The notes: generated from the letters alone by a model not told the origin. Positions 50,634 to 60,797 are shown, counted from the first letter of the stretch. The stretch is DNA of 64,000 bases from UBA1715 sp045599365 (GCA_045599365.1 JAZRVS010000183.1:1-64000), one strand, 5' to 3'. Made by a program: numbers and translations.

Positions 50634-52418
50634 ATGGCTCAAAAGAAACAAGCTTGGGGATCACGGATAGGACTGATTTTAGCAATGGCAGGCAGTGCTG
50701 TCGGTATTGGAAATTTTATCCGATTCCCTGTTCAAGCAGTTCAAAATGGTGGCGGAGCATTTATAATTCCCTATATCGTATCGTTTCTTGTACTTGGGAT
50801 TCCATTAGTATTAATAGAATGGTCTTTAGGGAAATATGCAGGACAATTCGGACATCATTCTCCACCAACAATATTACCAACAATATGCAAAGGAAAGATT
50901 TTTCGTTACGTTGGGAGCATAAGTATATTTGCAAGCGCAATAATTTGTTCATATTATTGTTTTATTGAAAGTTGGATTCTTTCGTATGCTATTCATTCTA
51001 TTATCGGGACTTTCAATGGAATGAACGAATATGAAGTATCCAATTTTTTTGACACCTATATTGATTTAGGGACCTCAACATTAGGAATTCCAGGAGACAC
51101 AATGATTGCCTTTGTTGTATGTTTAGCTATTAACGTAGTGATATTATCTGGAGGTATAAAAAAAGGAATTGAAACCTCCGCCAAAATTTGTATGCCATTA
51201 TTACTCATTTTTGGAATATTCTTAATTTTCAAGGCATACACAATGAAAGCTGGTGTAGATGGAGCATCGTTTGATAGTTCTATAGCCCTTAATTTCCTTT
51301 GGACTCCTGATTATAGTTCGTTAACCAATCCTAAAGTATGGCTTTCAGCTGCTGGACAAATTTTCTTTACCCTATCTTTGGGATTGGGTGTACTACATAC
51401 CTATGCATCCTATATGAAAAAAGATGATGATATCGCTCTCAATTCTTTAACTTCAGCATTTACCAACGAAGTTGGAGAGGTAATTTTAGGAAGCGCCATA
51501 ATTATCCCTATTGCGATTGGTTATTTTGGTGTTGACAAAATGATGGAACTCACGCAATTAGGTGGTTTCAGTCTCGGTTTCAGAACTATGCCATACCTAT
51601 TTGAACAATGGGGACCAATATTATCAGCATTTGCGGGCTTAACATTTTTCGGAATTTTGTTTTTGGCTTCCATAACATCATCGGTTTCAATGGGGCAACC
51701 ATTTATTGCGTTCTTATCACAAAGAAACGATTGGTCTCAGAAAAAAAGTTCCTTAGTATATGGATTCATATTGTTACTTTTGGCACTGCCATCTATTTTA
51801 TTTTTCAACCAAGGAGTTTTTGACCAATACGATTTTTGGGCAGGAACAGTATGTTTGTTCTTATTTGGAATGATTGAAGTGATTGCTTTTTCTTGGATTA
51901 TGGGACTTGACAAAGGATGGGAACTTATAACAAACCATGCAGATATTCAAATTCCCAAAATCTATAAATACATATTGAAGTACATCACCCCTACAATGTT
52001 GATAATCATATTTTTAGCAGCACTTATAAAACCAATCAACGACGATTGGTCGCAATTAAGTTTCAACGGATGGGAAGTTGATGGGTCAAGCATTATCGGA
52101 GAATTAACTCACAAAAATATTGGACCAAACCAAACATGGTTTGCCGATAATTTTTATGCGGAAAACGAAGGAATTGTAAAATCAATTTCCGACTCCACAA
52201 TCCTTATTGGAGAAAAAAGTTACACTCTACCCAAAGACGCAAAAATTTTGGTTGCAGAAGAGGATATGATTTCTATCGGGACACCAATTTATGAAGGAGA
52301 TATTATCAATAATATATTTTACATTGATATGTCACGAATAAGTTTAGTAGTAATTTTGTTAATTATTTGCATTCTTGTAAAATTCTCAAATGTACGAATT
52401 TATAATTCAGAAATATAA
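50634..52418 (+). CDS. Sodium:neurotransmitter-symporter (NSS) family transporter
   Basis: 594 residues, about 12 membrane segments. Sodium-coupled amino-acid uptake. WGSRIGLILAMAGSAVGIGN (about 8-27) and FPVQAVQNGGGAFIIPYIVS are the unwound first helices of the LeuT fold. An extra polar segment (about residues 463-562) lies between the last two helices and looks beta-rich, containing TILIGEKSYTLPKDAKIL, then EEDMISIGTPIYEGDII. The gene after it, overlapping TAATG, encodes a tiny MetS-like subunit, so the substrate may be methionine or alanine by analogy to MetPS. Substrate not determined. Confidence 0.92.
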   Translation: MAQKKQAWGSRIGLILAMAGSAVGIGNFIRFPVQAVQNGGGAFIIPYIVSFLVLGIPLVLIEWSLGKYAGQFGHHSPPTILPTICKGKIFRYVGSISIFASAIICSYYCFIESWILSYAIHSIIGTFNGMNEYEVSNFFDTYIDLGTSTLGIPGDTMIAFVVCLAINVVILSGGIKKGIETSAKICMPLLLIFGIFLIFKAYTMKAGVDGASFDSSIALNFLWTPDYSSLTNPKVWLSAAGQIFFTLSLGLGVLHTYASYMKKDDDIALNSLTSAFTNEVGEVILGSAIIIPIAIGYFGVDKMMELTQLGGFSLGFRTMPYLFEQWGPILSAFAGLTFFGILFLASITSSVSMGQPFIAFLSQRNDWSQKKSSLVYGFILLLLALPSILFFNQGVFDQYDFWAGTVCLFLFGMIEVIAFSWIMGLDKGWELITNHADIQIPKIYKYILKYITPTMLIIIFLAALIKPINDDWSQLSFNGWEVDGSSIIGELTHKNIGPNQTWFADNFYAENEGIVKSISDSTILIGEKSYTLPKDAKILVAEEDMISIGTPIYEGDIINNIFYIDMSRISLVVILLIICILVKFSNVRIYNSEI

Positions 52419-52513
52419 TGTCAACATCGGCTCTTGTTATAATGCTTTCTGTTCAAATTACAATAGTAGCAATTACGATATATTTATTTTATAGAATTTT
52501 GAAAAAAAAATAA
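52418..52513 (+). CDS. MetS-type NSS transporter small subunit (31 residues)
   Basis: 31 codons starting with the A of the transporter stop (TAATG overlap): a single hydrophobic helix (about residues 5-26) ending in RILKKK. Position and size match the small subunits annotated next to NSS transporters, named for MetS of Corynebacterium MetPS. Likely a stabilising membrane subunit. It stops two bases before the nitroreductase ATG. Too short for typical ORF cut-offs, so easily missed. Confidence 0.78.
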   Translation: MSTSALVIMLSVQITIVAITIYLFYRILKKK

Positions 52514-52515
52514 TT

Positions 52516-53043
52516 ATGGAATCATTTTTCGCTTTAGCACAAAAAAGAAGAAGTACTCGAAAATTTACAGACGAGAAAGTACCTCAAGAAATACAAGACA
52601 AATTAAAACAAATTGTTTTAATGAGTCCTTCTGGACACCGAGCAAATCCTTGGGAATTCATCTTCGTAGAAGATAAAGTAACATTAGAAGCAATTTCTCA
52701 ATGCAAATCTGCTGGCGCAACATTTGTAAAAGATGCAGCACTTGCTGTTGTTGTTATTGCCGACACGACAAAAACTGATGTTTGGATTGAAGATTGTTCC
52801 ATTGCTTCGGCATATTTACATTTAGCTGCCGAAGATTTAGGCTTGGGAAGTTGTTGGGTTCAAATGCGTCTTCGTTCACAAGAATCAGGGAATATGGCAT
52901 CTGATGTTTTGAAAAAATTATTCAACATTCCAGCGCAATACGAGGTATTATCGGTCGTTGCAATGGGTTATAAAGAAGAAGAACGAAAACCATTCGATTT
53001 AAATAGATTACAATTAGAAAAAATTCACACTGAAAAATTTTAA
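52516..53043 (+). CDS. Nitroreductase-family FMN flavoprotein
   Basis: 175 residues. ALAQKRRSTRKFTDEKVPQE, MSPSGHRANPWEFIFVED and LGLGSCWVQMRLR fit the FMN-binding NfsA/FRase I-like family. Reduces quinones or nitro compounds with NAD(P)H. Starts 2 bases after the small transporter subunit, 72 bases... past the transporter, and only four bases before the OmpA-like gene, so it is in a run of closely spaced genes. Specific substrate unknown. Confidence 0.9.
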   Translation: MESFFALAQKRRSTRKFTDEKVPQEIQDKLKQIVLMSPSGHRANPWEFIFVEDKVTLEAISQCKSAGATFVKDAALAVVVIADTTKTDVWIEDCSIASAYLHLAAEDLGLGSCWVQMRLRSQESGNMASDVLKKLFNIPAQYEVLSVVAMGYKEEERKPFDLNRLQLEKIHTEKF

Positions 53044-53047
53044 GAAT

Positions 53048-54046
53048 ATGAAAAAGTTATTGATTTTCGCCATTGGAACGACATTGCTTGCTTCGTGCGT
53101 TTCACAAAAAAAATACGATGAATTGTATCGTAATTGTCAGTTTGACAAAGATTCTTTAACATCAGTTCTATCTGATTGCAAAGCTAACTTGCAATCAATG
53201 ACAGCTTTGGAAGAAGAACTTGAAGGAAAAGTTGTTTCACTTCGAGCTGATTCATTATCGAAAAAACGTCAAATTGAAAACTTAAACACAGAAAATAGCG
53301 AGTTAAAATCTCTCAATACCAATTTGACGAACAAACAATCGGCTATGATGAAACAACAAGCTGAAGAAAGCAAAAAAACATTAGCAGAATTACAAACTGC
53401 ACGTGAGAAACTACAAACTCGCGAAGATGAATTGGATTCTATACAATTAAGTTTGGAACAAGAACGTAAAAATCTTGACAAAATCCGTAAAGAACTTGGT
53501 ATCAAAGACAACGAGATTTTACTAAAAAATAAGCAAATTGCAGAAATGGAGGAAATTCTTCGTAAAAAAGATTCCACGACGTTGGCATTACGCAATAAAA
53601 TAGAAAAAGCCTTGAATGGATTTGAGGGTGATGGTTTAAACATAGTACAACGAGATGGAAAAATTTATTTAGTCCTTGACGAATCATTATTGTTTAGTGT
53701 CGGTAAAAGTGACGTTGCAGCCAAAGGGCAAGAAGTATTGAAAAATCTTGCAAGCATCTTAGAGCAAAATCCAGACATCAATATTGAAGTAGAAGGTCAT
53801 ACGGATAATACTGGTGGAACAAAAGTAAACTGGGAATTAAGTACAAAACGTGCTTTAGCAATTTCACAAATTCTACTTGACAATTCCAACATTGAAGGAA
53901 AACGAATCACTGTTTCTGGTCGTGGACAATACTGCCCTGTTGATGAAGCAAACACTCCTGAAGCACGTGCAAAGAATCGTCGGTCTGAAATCATTTTAAC
54001 ACCAGACTTACAAGAACTATATGACATTTTGAACGCAAAGGAATAG
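53048..54046 (+). CDS. OmpA-family lipoprotein with coiled coil
   Basis: 332 residues. Lipobox LLASC (Cys17), a long heptad-repeat coiled coil (about 35-190) and a C-terminal OmpA peptidoglycan-binding domain (about 205-320) with INIEVEGHTDNTGGTKVNWE and LSTKRALAISQIL, VSGRGQYCPV and AKNRRSEIILTP. Anchors the outer membrane to the cell wall. Four bases after the nitroreductase stop. Confidence 0.92.
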   Translation: MKKLLIFAIGTTLLASCVSQKKYDELYRNCQFDKDSLTSVLSDCKANLQSMTALEEELEGKVVSLRADSLSKKRQIENLNTENSELKSLNTNLTNKQSAMMKQQAEESKKTLAELQTAREKLQTREDELDSIQLSLEQERKNLDKIRKELGIKDNEILLKNKQIAEMEEILRKKDSTTLALRNKIEKALNGFEGDGLNIVQRDGKIYLVLDESLLFSVGKSDVAAKGQEVLKNLASILEQNPDINIEVEGHTDNTGGTKVNWELSTKRALAISQILLDNSNIEGKRITVSGRGQYCPVDEANTPEARAKNRRSEIILTPDLQELYDILNAKE

Positions 54047-54082
54047 TTTAGTGTATAGTGATTAACGATTAGTAATTAATAG

Positions 54083-54107
54083 AGACGGAGTACACTCCGT
54101 CTTTACT
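54083..54107 (+). terminator. Hairpin terminator after OmpA-like gene
   Basis: AGACGGAGT / ACTCCGTCT perfect stem with a very short loop, then a T-rich tail. Similar in sequence to the stem at 60741-60772. Confidence 0.65.
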
Positions 54108-54142
54108 TTATAAAATCCCGTAAGGGGTTAAGGTAATTTTGT

Positions 54143-54955
54143 ATGCGAAAAATTCTCTCAACAATATTCATTTCCCTTGTTTTTTGTTTTGATAGTTTTT
54201 CTCAGGATTTTCCATATCAATTCAAAAAAAGTATTGATATTCCAATCATTACCTACTCTATTTTGTGTGAAAGTGGTAGTCTAATTTTAGAACATAACCA
54301 AAAAGCACCAACTATATCGAACATTGCAACCCTTTCAAAAAACGATATAAATAAATTTGATCGTAAGGCTACCAATAATTATAGTGAGGATTTAGAAAAA
54401 ACAAGTAAGTACTTCGCCTTTGGGACTGCATTTTCAAGTATTATATCCGTTGGATTACTATCTCTCGTAAATAGCAACACGTACCCTGATTTTTGGAAAA
54501 ATTCCTTCTCATTTGCAGGTTTATACATTGAATCTATGGCATTGACTTTCTCAACGACCAACCTTGTAAAAAATTGTGTAACTAGATATAGACCTATCAA
54601 TTACAACAATGATGTCCCGATTGATAAAAAAATAGAAAAAAACGCAGCTCATTCTTTTTTCTCTCGACACACATCTCTTGCAGCAACAAGTACTTTTTTT
54701 GCAGCAAGTGTCATTTCAGAATATTATCCACATAGTTGGCAATCACGTACGGCTTGGATTGGAGCAATCATTTTGCCCGCTATTTGTGGAGTACTCCGAA
54801 CAGAATCGGGGCAACACTTCCCAACCGACATAATCACAGGTTACGCGTTAGGTACACTATGTGGCATACTTGTGCCGTATTTTCACAAAAAACAAAACGA
54901 GAAGTTTAGTACATTTATATCTCCGTTTGGTGCAACAATGGTAGCAAGATTATAA
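54143..54955 (+). CDS. Exported PAP2-family phosphatase
   Basis: 270 residues with a signal peptide (ending FSQD). The PAP2 motifs are KNCVTRYRP (about 147-155, K...RP), FFSRHTSLAA (about 172-181; where phosphatases usually have PSGH, here S-R-H-T) and RTESGQHFPTD (about 226-236; R....H...D). Several hydrophobic segments. Probably removes phosphate from a lipid such as undecaprenyl pyrophosphate or lipid A. Lone gene after a hairpin. Confidence 0.85.
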   Translation: MRKILSTIFISLVFCFDSFSQDFPYQFKKSIDIPIITYSILCESGSLILEHNQKAPTISNIATLSKNDINKFDRKATNNYSEDLEKTSKYFAFGTAFSSIISVGLLSLVNSNTYPDFWKNSFSFAGLYIESMALTFSTTNLVKNCVTRYRPINYNNDVPIDKKIEKNAAHSFFSRHTSLAATSTFFAASVISEYYPHSWQSRTAWIGAIILPAICGVLRTESGQHFPTDIITGYALGTLCGILVPYFHKKQNEKFSTFISPFGATMVARL

Positions 54956-54964
54956 GAAAATTTC

Positions 54965-54972
54965 TACCTTTG
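54965..54972 (+). promoter_or_regulatory. Candidate -7 element of dxs
   Basis: TACCTTTG, 17 bases before the GTG start at 54990. Confidence 0.6.
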
Positions 54973-54989
54973 CATACGAAATTTTTGAT

Positions 54990-56873
54990 GTGGAAAAACT
55001 ACTTGATAATATTAAATACCCCGCGGATTTACGTGCTTTGAGTATTGAGCAATTACCCCAAGTTTGTAAAGAATTGCGTGAATTTATTATTGATGAAAGT
55101 AGTAAAAATCCTGGTCATTTTGGAGCGAGTTTAGGTACAGTAGAACTAACTGTTGCATTGCATTACGCATTTAACACTCCTGATGATAGAATTATTTGGG
55201 ATGTTGGTCACCAAGCGTATGGACACAAAATTCTAACAGGGAGAAAAAATTCTTTTTCTACGAATAGAAAATTTGGTGGGCTTTCTGGATTTCCTAACCC
55301 ACAAGAAAGCGAATACGATAGTTTTATTGCTGGACACGCATCAATTTCCATTTCGGCAGCAACTGGAATGGCATTGGCAGCAAAGTCAAAAGGGGAAAAT
55401 AGAAACATTGTAGCTGTTATCGGTGATGGGGCATTAACAGGTGGAGAAGCATTTGAAGCACTTGATTATGCTGGAGGAAGTAAATCAAATATTCTTGTTA
55501 TTTTGAACGATAATGATATGGCTATTGATGCAAATGTTGGTGGGCTACATCAATATCTTATTGACATTATCACGTCTCAGACATACAACAATCTACGAAA
55601 CAAGACGTGGAATTTTTCACAAAGATTAGGAAACATAGGTTCTTACATTCGCTCTATTTTCAAAAGGATAGGACATGGTCTAAAATCCCTTTTTTTCAAA
55701 GAAAGTAACCTTTTTGAATCACTTGGATTCCGATATTTTGGTCCAATTGATGGACACAATGTGTTTCAATTAACACGGACCCTACAAGACATTCAAAAAA
55801 TTAATGGTCCAAAAATTTTACATATTCATACACAAAAAGGAAAAGGATTCGAACCTGCGGAAAAAGAGCAAACGGAATGGCACGCACCTCGTAAATTTGA
55901 CAAAGAAACAGGCGAAATGATTCCTTTGCCCGACAAAGACACTATTCCTCCAAAATATCAAGAAGTTTTTGGAGAAACATTGTTGGAATTAGCGGAAAAA
56001 GACGAACGCGTAGTTGGTGTTACACCTGCAATGGCAACAGGTTGTTCAATGAATATTTTGATGAAAGCAATGCCAGAACGGGCATTTGATGTGGGAATTG
56101 CAGAACAACATGCAGTAACAATGTCGGCAGGATTAGCAAAAGAGGGAATGATTCCTTTTTGCAACATCTATTCAACATTTATGCAACGAGCATACGACCA
56201 AGTAATTCACGATGTTGCACTCCAAAATTTACACGTAATATTTTGTCTTGATAGAGCAGGTTTAGTTGGTGCCGATGGAGTAACTCATCACGGTATGTTT
56301 GATATTCCTTTTATGCGAGCAATCCCACATATATCCATTTGTTCTCCTCTCAACGAAATGGAATTGCGAAATATGATGTTTACAGCATATTCAACACCTC
56401 AACCATTTGCAATTCGCTATCCTCGCGGGAATGGAAATTTCATATCATGGCACAATGAGTTACAATTATTACCAATTGGAAAGGGCGAATGTATTAAAAA
56501 TGGTGAAAATATCGCCATTCTATCGTTTGGACCAATTGGAAATCAAGCGATTAAAGCTGTTGATATTTTCTACACAGAAACTGGGAAATCAGTTGCAATT
56601 TACAATATGCGTTGGGTAAAACCACTTGACGTAGAATTACTTACAGAAATCTCGAAAACATTCAAGACAATCATAACCGTGGAAGATGGCATTTTAAATG
56701 GTGGTTTTGGTTCTGCAGTATTGGAAGCGTTACAAGATATTGATTTTCAAGGAAAAGTTGTTAGATTAGGAATAAATGATACCTTTGTAACTCACGGATC
56801 GCAAAATGAGCTATATAAATTATGTGGCTATGACTGTGATGGTATATTACAAACAATTAAACAAAACATATAA
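54990..56873 (+). CDS. dxs: 1-deoxy-D-xylulose 5-phosphate synthase
   Basis: First committed step of the MEP pathway: pyruvate plus glyceraldehyde 3-phosphate to DXP, with thiamine diphosphate. 627 residues, starting with GTG (an ATG two bases earlier is out of frame). The TPP-binding region IGDGALTGGEAFEALDYAGG followed by LNDNDMAI, then GIAEQHAVTMSAGLA and the C-terminal MRWVKPLD support it. A short exported-protein gene follows 21 bases later. Confidence 0.97.
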   Translation: MEKLLDNIKYPADLRALSIEQLPQVCKELREFIIDESSKNPGHFGASLGTVELTVALHYAFNTPDDRIIWDVGHQAYGHKILTGRKNSFSTNRKFGGLSGFPNPQESEYDSFIAGHASISISAATGMALAAKSKGENRNIVAVIGDGALTGGEAFEALDYAGGSKSNILVILNDNDMAIDANVGGLHQYLIDIITSQTYNNLRNKTWNFSQRLGNIGSYIRSIFKRIGHGLKSLFFKESNLFESLGFRYFGPIDGHNVFQLTRTLQDIQKINGPKILHIHTQKGKGFEPAEKEQTEWHAPRKFDKETGEMIPLPDKDTIPPKYQEVFGETLLELAEKDERVVGVTPAMATGCSMNILMKAMPERAFDVGIAEQHAVTMSAGLAKEGMIPFCNIYSTFMQRAYDQVIHDVALQNLHVIFCLDRAGLVGADGVTHHGMFDIPFMRAIPHISICSPLNEMELRNMMFTAYSTPQPFAIRYPRGNGNFISWHNELQLLPIGKGECIKNGENIAILSFGPIGNQAIKAVDIFYTETGKSVAIYNMRWVKPLDVELLTEISKTFKTIITVEDGILNGGFGSAVLEALQDIDFQGKVVRLGINDTFVTHGSQNELYKLCGYDCDGILQTIKQNI

Positions 56874-56894
56874 CAACAATTAAAAAACAAGTCT

Positions 56895-57293
56895 ATGAAA
56901 AAGTTATTCTTAATTTTTGTTTCGATGTTGGCAATGTTAACTACACAAGCGCAAATTACAGCAGGTGAGAGTATTCGACCTCCAGAAGACTTAGAAATTG
57001 GAAATCCATTGGGAACAATTGCCGTTGAAGAAGTTTTCACCGAAGACAGTCTAGATTGCGAATTCACGTGTGTAGTTATTCCAGAGTCAAATGCAATCCG
57101 TTTAACTGCAACAAATCCAAAGGGAATGTATTTAGTATTTCGACGTGGTTACACGAAACTTTACACTCGCGATTTTGATGACAACGTAATCTTCCTTGAC
57201 ATAAAAGGAACATTTGATGGCAAATACATCATTGACATTTTTGACAAAGACAAAATAAGGGTTAAATCGTATGTCATCGAACGTAAATTATAG
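56895..57293 (+). CDS. Small exported protein of unknown function
   Basis: 132 residues with a signal peptide (LTTQAQIT). No recognised family; after cleavage the protein is beta-rich, with CVVIPESNAIRLTATN and GKYIIDIFDKDKIRVKSYVIE. The last 23 bases overlap the RNA methyltransferase gene in another frame. It follows dxs on the same strand. Confidence 0.55.
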   Translation: MKKLFLIFVSMLAMLTTQAQITAGESIRPPEDLEIGNPLGTIAVEEVFTEDSLDCEFTCVVIPESNAIRLTATNPKGMYLVFRRGYTKLYTRDFDDNVIFLDIKGTFDGKYIIDIFDKDKIRVKSYVIERKL

Positions 57294-57822
57294 AAAACTA
57301 CAAACAGAAGAATTGCAACGTATTTCTGTTGACGAGTACAAACAATCATCAAAACATCCTATTGTTGTCGTTCTTGATAACATTCGTAGCGCAAGCAACG
57401 TTGGGTCTGCTTTTCGTACAGGAGATTCGTTACGAATAGAAGCCGTATATCTTTGTGGCATTACATGCGTGCCACCAAATAAAGAATTACAAAAAACAGC
57501 TCTTGGCGCGCAACTTTCCGTTGATTGGAAATATTTCAACGAAACTAAAGAAGCCTTAACAGAATTAAAATCATTAGGTTACGAAATCGTTTCTGTTGAA
57601 CAAGCCGAAAATAGCACTATGTTGCAAAATTTTACGGTTGAAAAAAATAAGAAATACGCTTTCGTTTTTGGAAACGAAGTTCATGGCGTTGCAGACGATG
57701 TAATTGCAGAAAGCGATGTTTGTCTTGAAATTCCTCAATATGGGACAAAACATTCCTTTAATGTCTCGGTCACGTGCGGTATCATTTTGTGGGAAGCTGT
57801 TAAACAAATGGAATTCAAATAA
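57271..57822 (+). CDS. TrmH/SpoU-family RNA 2'-O-methyltransferase
   Basis: 183 residues. VLDNIRSASNVGSAFRTGDS (motif 1), the middle PNKELQKTALGAQLSV, and the knotted C-terminal FVFGNEVHGV and IPQYGTKHSFNVSVTCGIIL (motifs 2 and 3) define the SpoU fold. Methylates a ribose in tRNA or rRNA. Lacks the N-terminal extension of TrmH. Overlaps the upstream exported-protein gene by 23 bases; 24 bases before the interrupted sulfatase gene. Confidence 0.93.
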   Translation: MSSNVNYRKLQTEELQRISVDEYKQSSKHPIVVVLDNIRSASNVGSAFRTGDSLRIEAVYLCGITCVPPNKELQKTALGAQLSVDWKYFNETKEALTELKSLGYEIVSVEQAENSTMLQNFTVEKNKKYAFVFGNEVHGVADDVIAESDVCLEIPQYGTKHSFNVSVTCGIILWEAVKQMEFK

Positions 57823-57846
57823 CCTCATTCCCGATTAAAATAATTA

Positions 57847-59745
57847 ATGAAAATTTTCATTTCAAATATTGTGCTCCTTATTAAGCGATTGCTTTTTTTA
57901 ATGGCAATATACACGCTTTGTAGGATATATTTCTTGATTTGCAATCTTTCAAGTTTTCAACCAATTGAATTAAAAGAAGTTACTAATTCTTTTATCTATG
58001 GATTACGATTTGATTTTGCTGCACTATTTTTCCTTAATGTAATCTTTTATCCATTTCACTTTTTTGCATTCCAATTCGTTGAAAATCAGAAATATCAAAA
58101 TGTATTACGACAAGTTGCTATCATTTTAAACGCATTGGGTTTATTACTCAACATTATTGATACTGGATATTTTGGATTTCAAAATTGCCGAAGTGGCGCA
58201 GATTTCATTACCAATATATTATTCTCTGATGACACAGTAAATCTTCTACCACAGTATATTTGTGACTATTGGTATCATTTATTGTTTTTTGTTTTTTTGA
58301 TATTCATTTTGGAGAAATGGTTTCCACGATACAAATCATTATCTATTGAGAATCAAAGATTTGTAGTATTAAAATGTACAATTATCGCAATCATACTATC
58401 TGTCGGGAGTTTCTTTTTGTATAGAGGTTTTGAAGTGAAACCGCTAAGTGTTATAGATGCAGCAAAATTTTCGACAGCGAAATATTCTTCACTTACACTC
58501 AATACGCCATTTACAATCGTTAGAACAATTGGGAAAAATGGCATTCTACTTCGATCATATTTTGACGATGAAACCGCAAAAAAACTTTATTCAGCGCAAC
58601 GTCAATACCAATTTGCAGATGATGAATTTACGCGCAAAAATGTAGTAATTCTTTTATTAGAAGGATTTTCTCACCGAAGCATTGGAGCGTTGCACACAAC
58701 AGAAAAAGGATATACACCTTTTTTAGATAGCATTATTTCAAAAAGTTATAGTTTCACCAATGCCTTTGCAAATGGGACAAAATCAATTCAAGCTTTACCT
58801 TCAATATTATCATCTATACCACAATTGTGCGATGAAACTATTATCGGGTCTTGATACGCAGCAAACAAAGTTGATGCACTACCTTTACTTCTAAAGAATG
58901 AAGGTTATAAAACAGCTTTCTTCCATGGCGCTTTCAATGGTTCTATGGGATTTGATAAATATTGTCAGACTATTGGTTTTGACCAATATTACGGAATGAA
59001 TGAATTTTTAGAATCACATTCGAAAAGCGGCAACTACGATAGTGATTGGGGGATTTTCGATGATAGATTTTTGTCATACACAAAGACTCAATTGGATTCT
59101 TTTTCGCAACCATTTTTTGCAACAATTTTTACCATCTCATCGCATCATCCTTATGTTCTTCCAGAGGAATATAGGGACAGATTTAACGAAAAAAGGCCAG
59201 AACTCAATGCACTTCGATACGCAGATTTGTCATTGCAATTGTTCTTTGAAAATGCTCAAAAATCCGCTTGGTACAACAATACCATCTTTGTATTTGTTGC
59301 CGATCACACAGTACCATACGCTTTTGATCCTGATATTACCCAAGAATACATTTCTCCTATAGATAGACGAAAAATTCCTCTAATCTTTTATATGCCAAAC
59401 GATACCAGTTTTAAAGCAAAAGATGACAGAATTGTACAACAAATTGACATAGTCCCAAGTATATTGTATCAACTTCGCTACAACAAACCATTTATTGCTT
59501 TTGGTGAAAATGTATTTGATAATTCAAAATCACGAGCAATCTATTACAATTCTGGAACATACACATATATTGACTCAACATCTGTTGTTGAATTTGACGG
59601 GGAAACAGTTTCAAATTGCTACAAAATTTTGGAAAAATCCAGTCAAAAAACTTCTGCAACCGATAATCAGTTATATCACCTAAAAGCGTTATTACAAGAC
59701 TATTCGCAACGAATGAACTTCAATAAAACGAGTTTTTCAGAATGA
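57847..59745 (+). pseudogene. LTA-synthase-like sulfatase interrupted by an in-frame TGA
   Basis: Together about 633 codons in one frame, split by TGA at 58852-58854. First part (335 residues): five membrane segments and the start of the phosphatase/sulfatase domain with VVILLLEGFSHRSIG (metal-binding Glu) and NGTKSIQALPS (likely catalytic Thr). Second part: open from 58855 to the end, with a later ATG at 58945; it holds FTISSHHPY and FVADHTVPYAFD, the remaining metal ligands. No other stop occurs in the 297 codons after it. So the damage is a single substitution. Ends overlapping the next gene by four bases. Confidence 0.85.
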
Positions 59746-60725
59746 TAGATGACACAAAAATTGAACAACTCAGAATCATTCGAAAACAAAACAATGATTT
59801 TGCTTGGTTGGTGAGCGACTTTCTCAACAATTGTCCCGATGCTATTACTCCAGAACTCATCAAGGAAGTCAACGAAGATGGTTTTATTCCCGATGAAAAG
59901 CTTTGTAAATGTCTGCTAACTGGCTTTTTTGATTTACAGCCAGAGACAAAAGAAGATGATACAATTCTTATTAATGAATATCTCAATAAGTCAATCAAGA
60001 AACTAAATCCAATAGAATATTATCATAATCCATATTTTCATAACATTCACATTCCCGATGTTCCATTCCAAAATTGGGAACTAACGCACACCACTTACAA
60101 ACCATACGAATTATTTGTATGTAATGATATTATTCTTACAAAAGATTTTAGAGAAATTCCTCAACTTGGATTTTTCACGGAGCCATTTACATTCCCTGCG
60201 GTCCACGAAAATGGGAGGGAATGGATGGCAATAAAACCAAACGAAATTGAAACAATGAGATTGGCAATTAGTAGAGTTTCTGGAAATGTTATCACATTTG
60301 GGTTGGGCTTGGGATATTTTGCCTATATAGTTTCCATGAAAGATGATGTCCAATCAATCACAATTGTTGAACGAGATAAAAATGTAATATCACTTTTTGA
60401 AACATTCATTTTACCTCAATTTGAACATCCTGAAAAAGTTTCCATTATTTGTTCTGACGCATTTCTATTTATGGAACAAGAAATGCCAAAATTATCTTTC
60501 AACTTCGCATTTGTTGATTTGTGGCACGATACACAAGATGGCTTGCCGCTTTATTTACGTTCTAAAGAATTGGAAAAAACGAATGCTCAAACAACATTTT
60601 TATATTGGATAGAAGATTCTCTTCATTCTGCATACCGTTGGAATAATTTTGATTCAATTATAAATAAATCAAAAAGTTACGAAGAGGTTTGTGATAGATT
60701 AAGAAACGTGAAAGATATTAACTGA
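59742..60725 (+). CDS. Spermidine-synthase-fold SAM-dependent methyltransferase-like protein
   Basis: 327 residues, no signal peptide. A Rossmann-like SAM-binding region: ITFGLGLGYFAYIVSMKD (glycine-rich loop, about residues 186-203), SITIVERDKNVISLFE (acidic end of strand 2), and NFAFVDLWHDTQDGLPLY (D-L-W after strand 4), typical of the spermidine synthase/methyltransferase fold. An N-terminal helical part (1-150) is unlike spermidine synthases. Starts within the sulfatase stop (ATGA), so the two are coupled. Substrate unknown. Confidence 0.7.
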   Translation: MIDDTKIEQLRIIRKQNNDFAWLVSDFLNNCPDAITPELIKEVNEDGFIPDEKLCKCLLTGFFDLQPETKEDDTILINEYLNKSIKKLNPIEYYHNPYFHNIHIPDVPFQNWELTHTTYKPYELFVCNDIILTKDFREIPQLGFFTEPFTFPAVHENGREWMAIKPNEIETMRLAISRVSGNVITFGLGLGYFAYIVSMKDDVQSITIVERDKNVISLFETFILPQFEHPEKVSIICSDAFLFMEQEMPKLSFNFAFVDLWHDTQDGLPLYLRSKELEKTNAQTTFLYWIEDSLHSAYRWNNFDSIINKSKSYEEVCDRLRNVKDIN

Positions 60726-60740
60726 CAAATTATATCAAAA

Positions 60741-60772
60741 AAAAAGAGACGAAGCACGTACGCTCCGTCTCT
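60741..60772 (-). terminator. Terminator of lipoprotein gene
   Basis: AGAGACGAAGC / GCTCCGTCTCT stem (60745-60755, 60762-60772, one mismatch) with a strong minus-strand T run at 60737-60744; placed 26 bases after the lipoprotein stop. Confidence 0.88.
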
Positions 60773-60797
60773 ACGATTCAAACAAATATAAATCCTC

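Noticed and set aside
58852..58854. TGA read as a sense codon (recoding or selenocysteine)
   Set aside because: TGA ends other genes in the window and no selenocysteine insertion element or selenoprotein context was seen; mutation or error is simpler.
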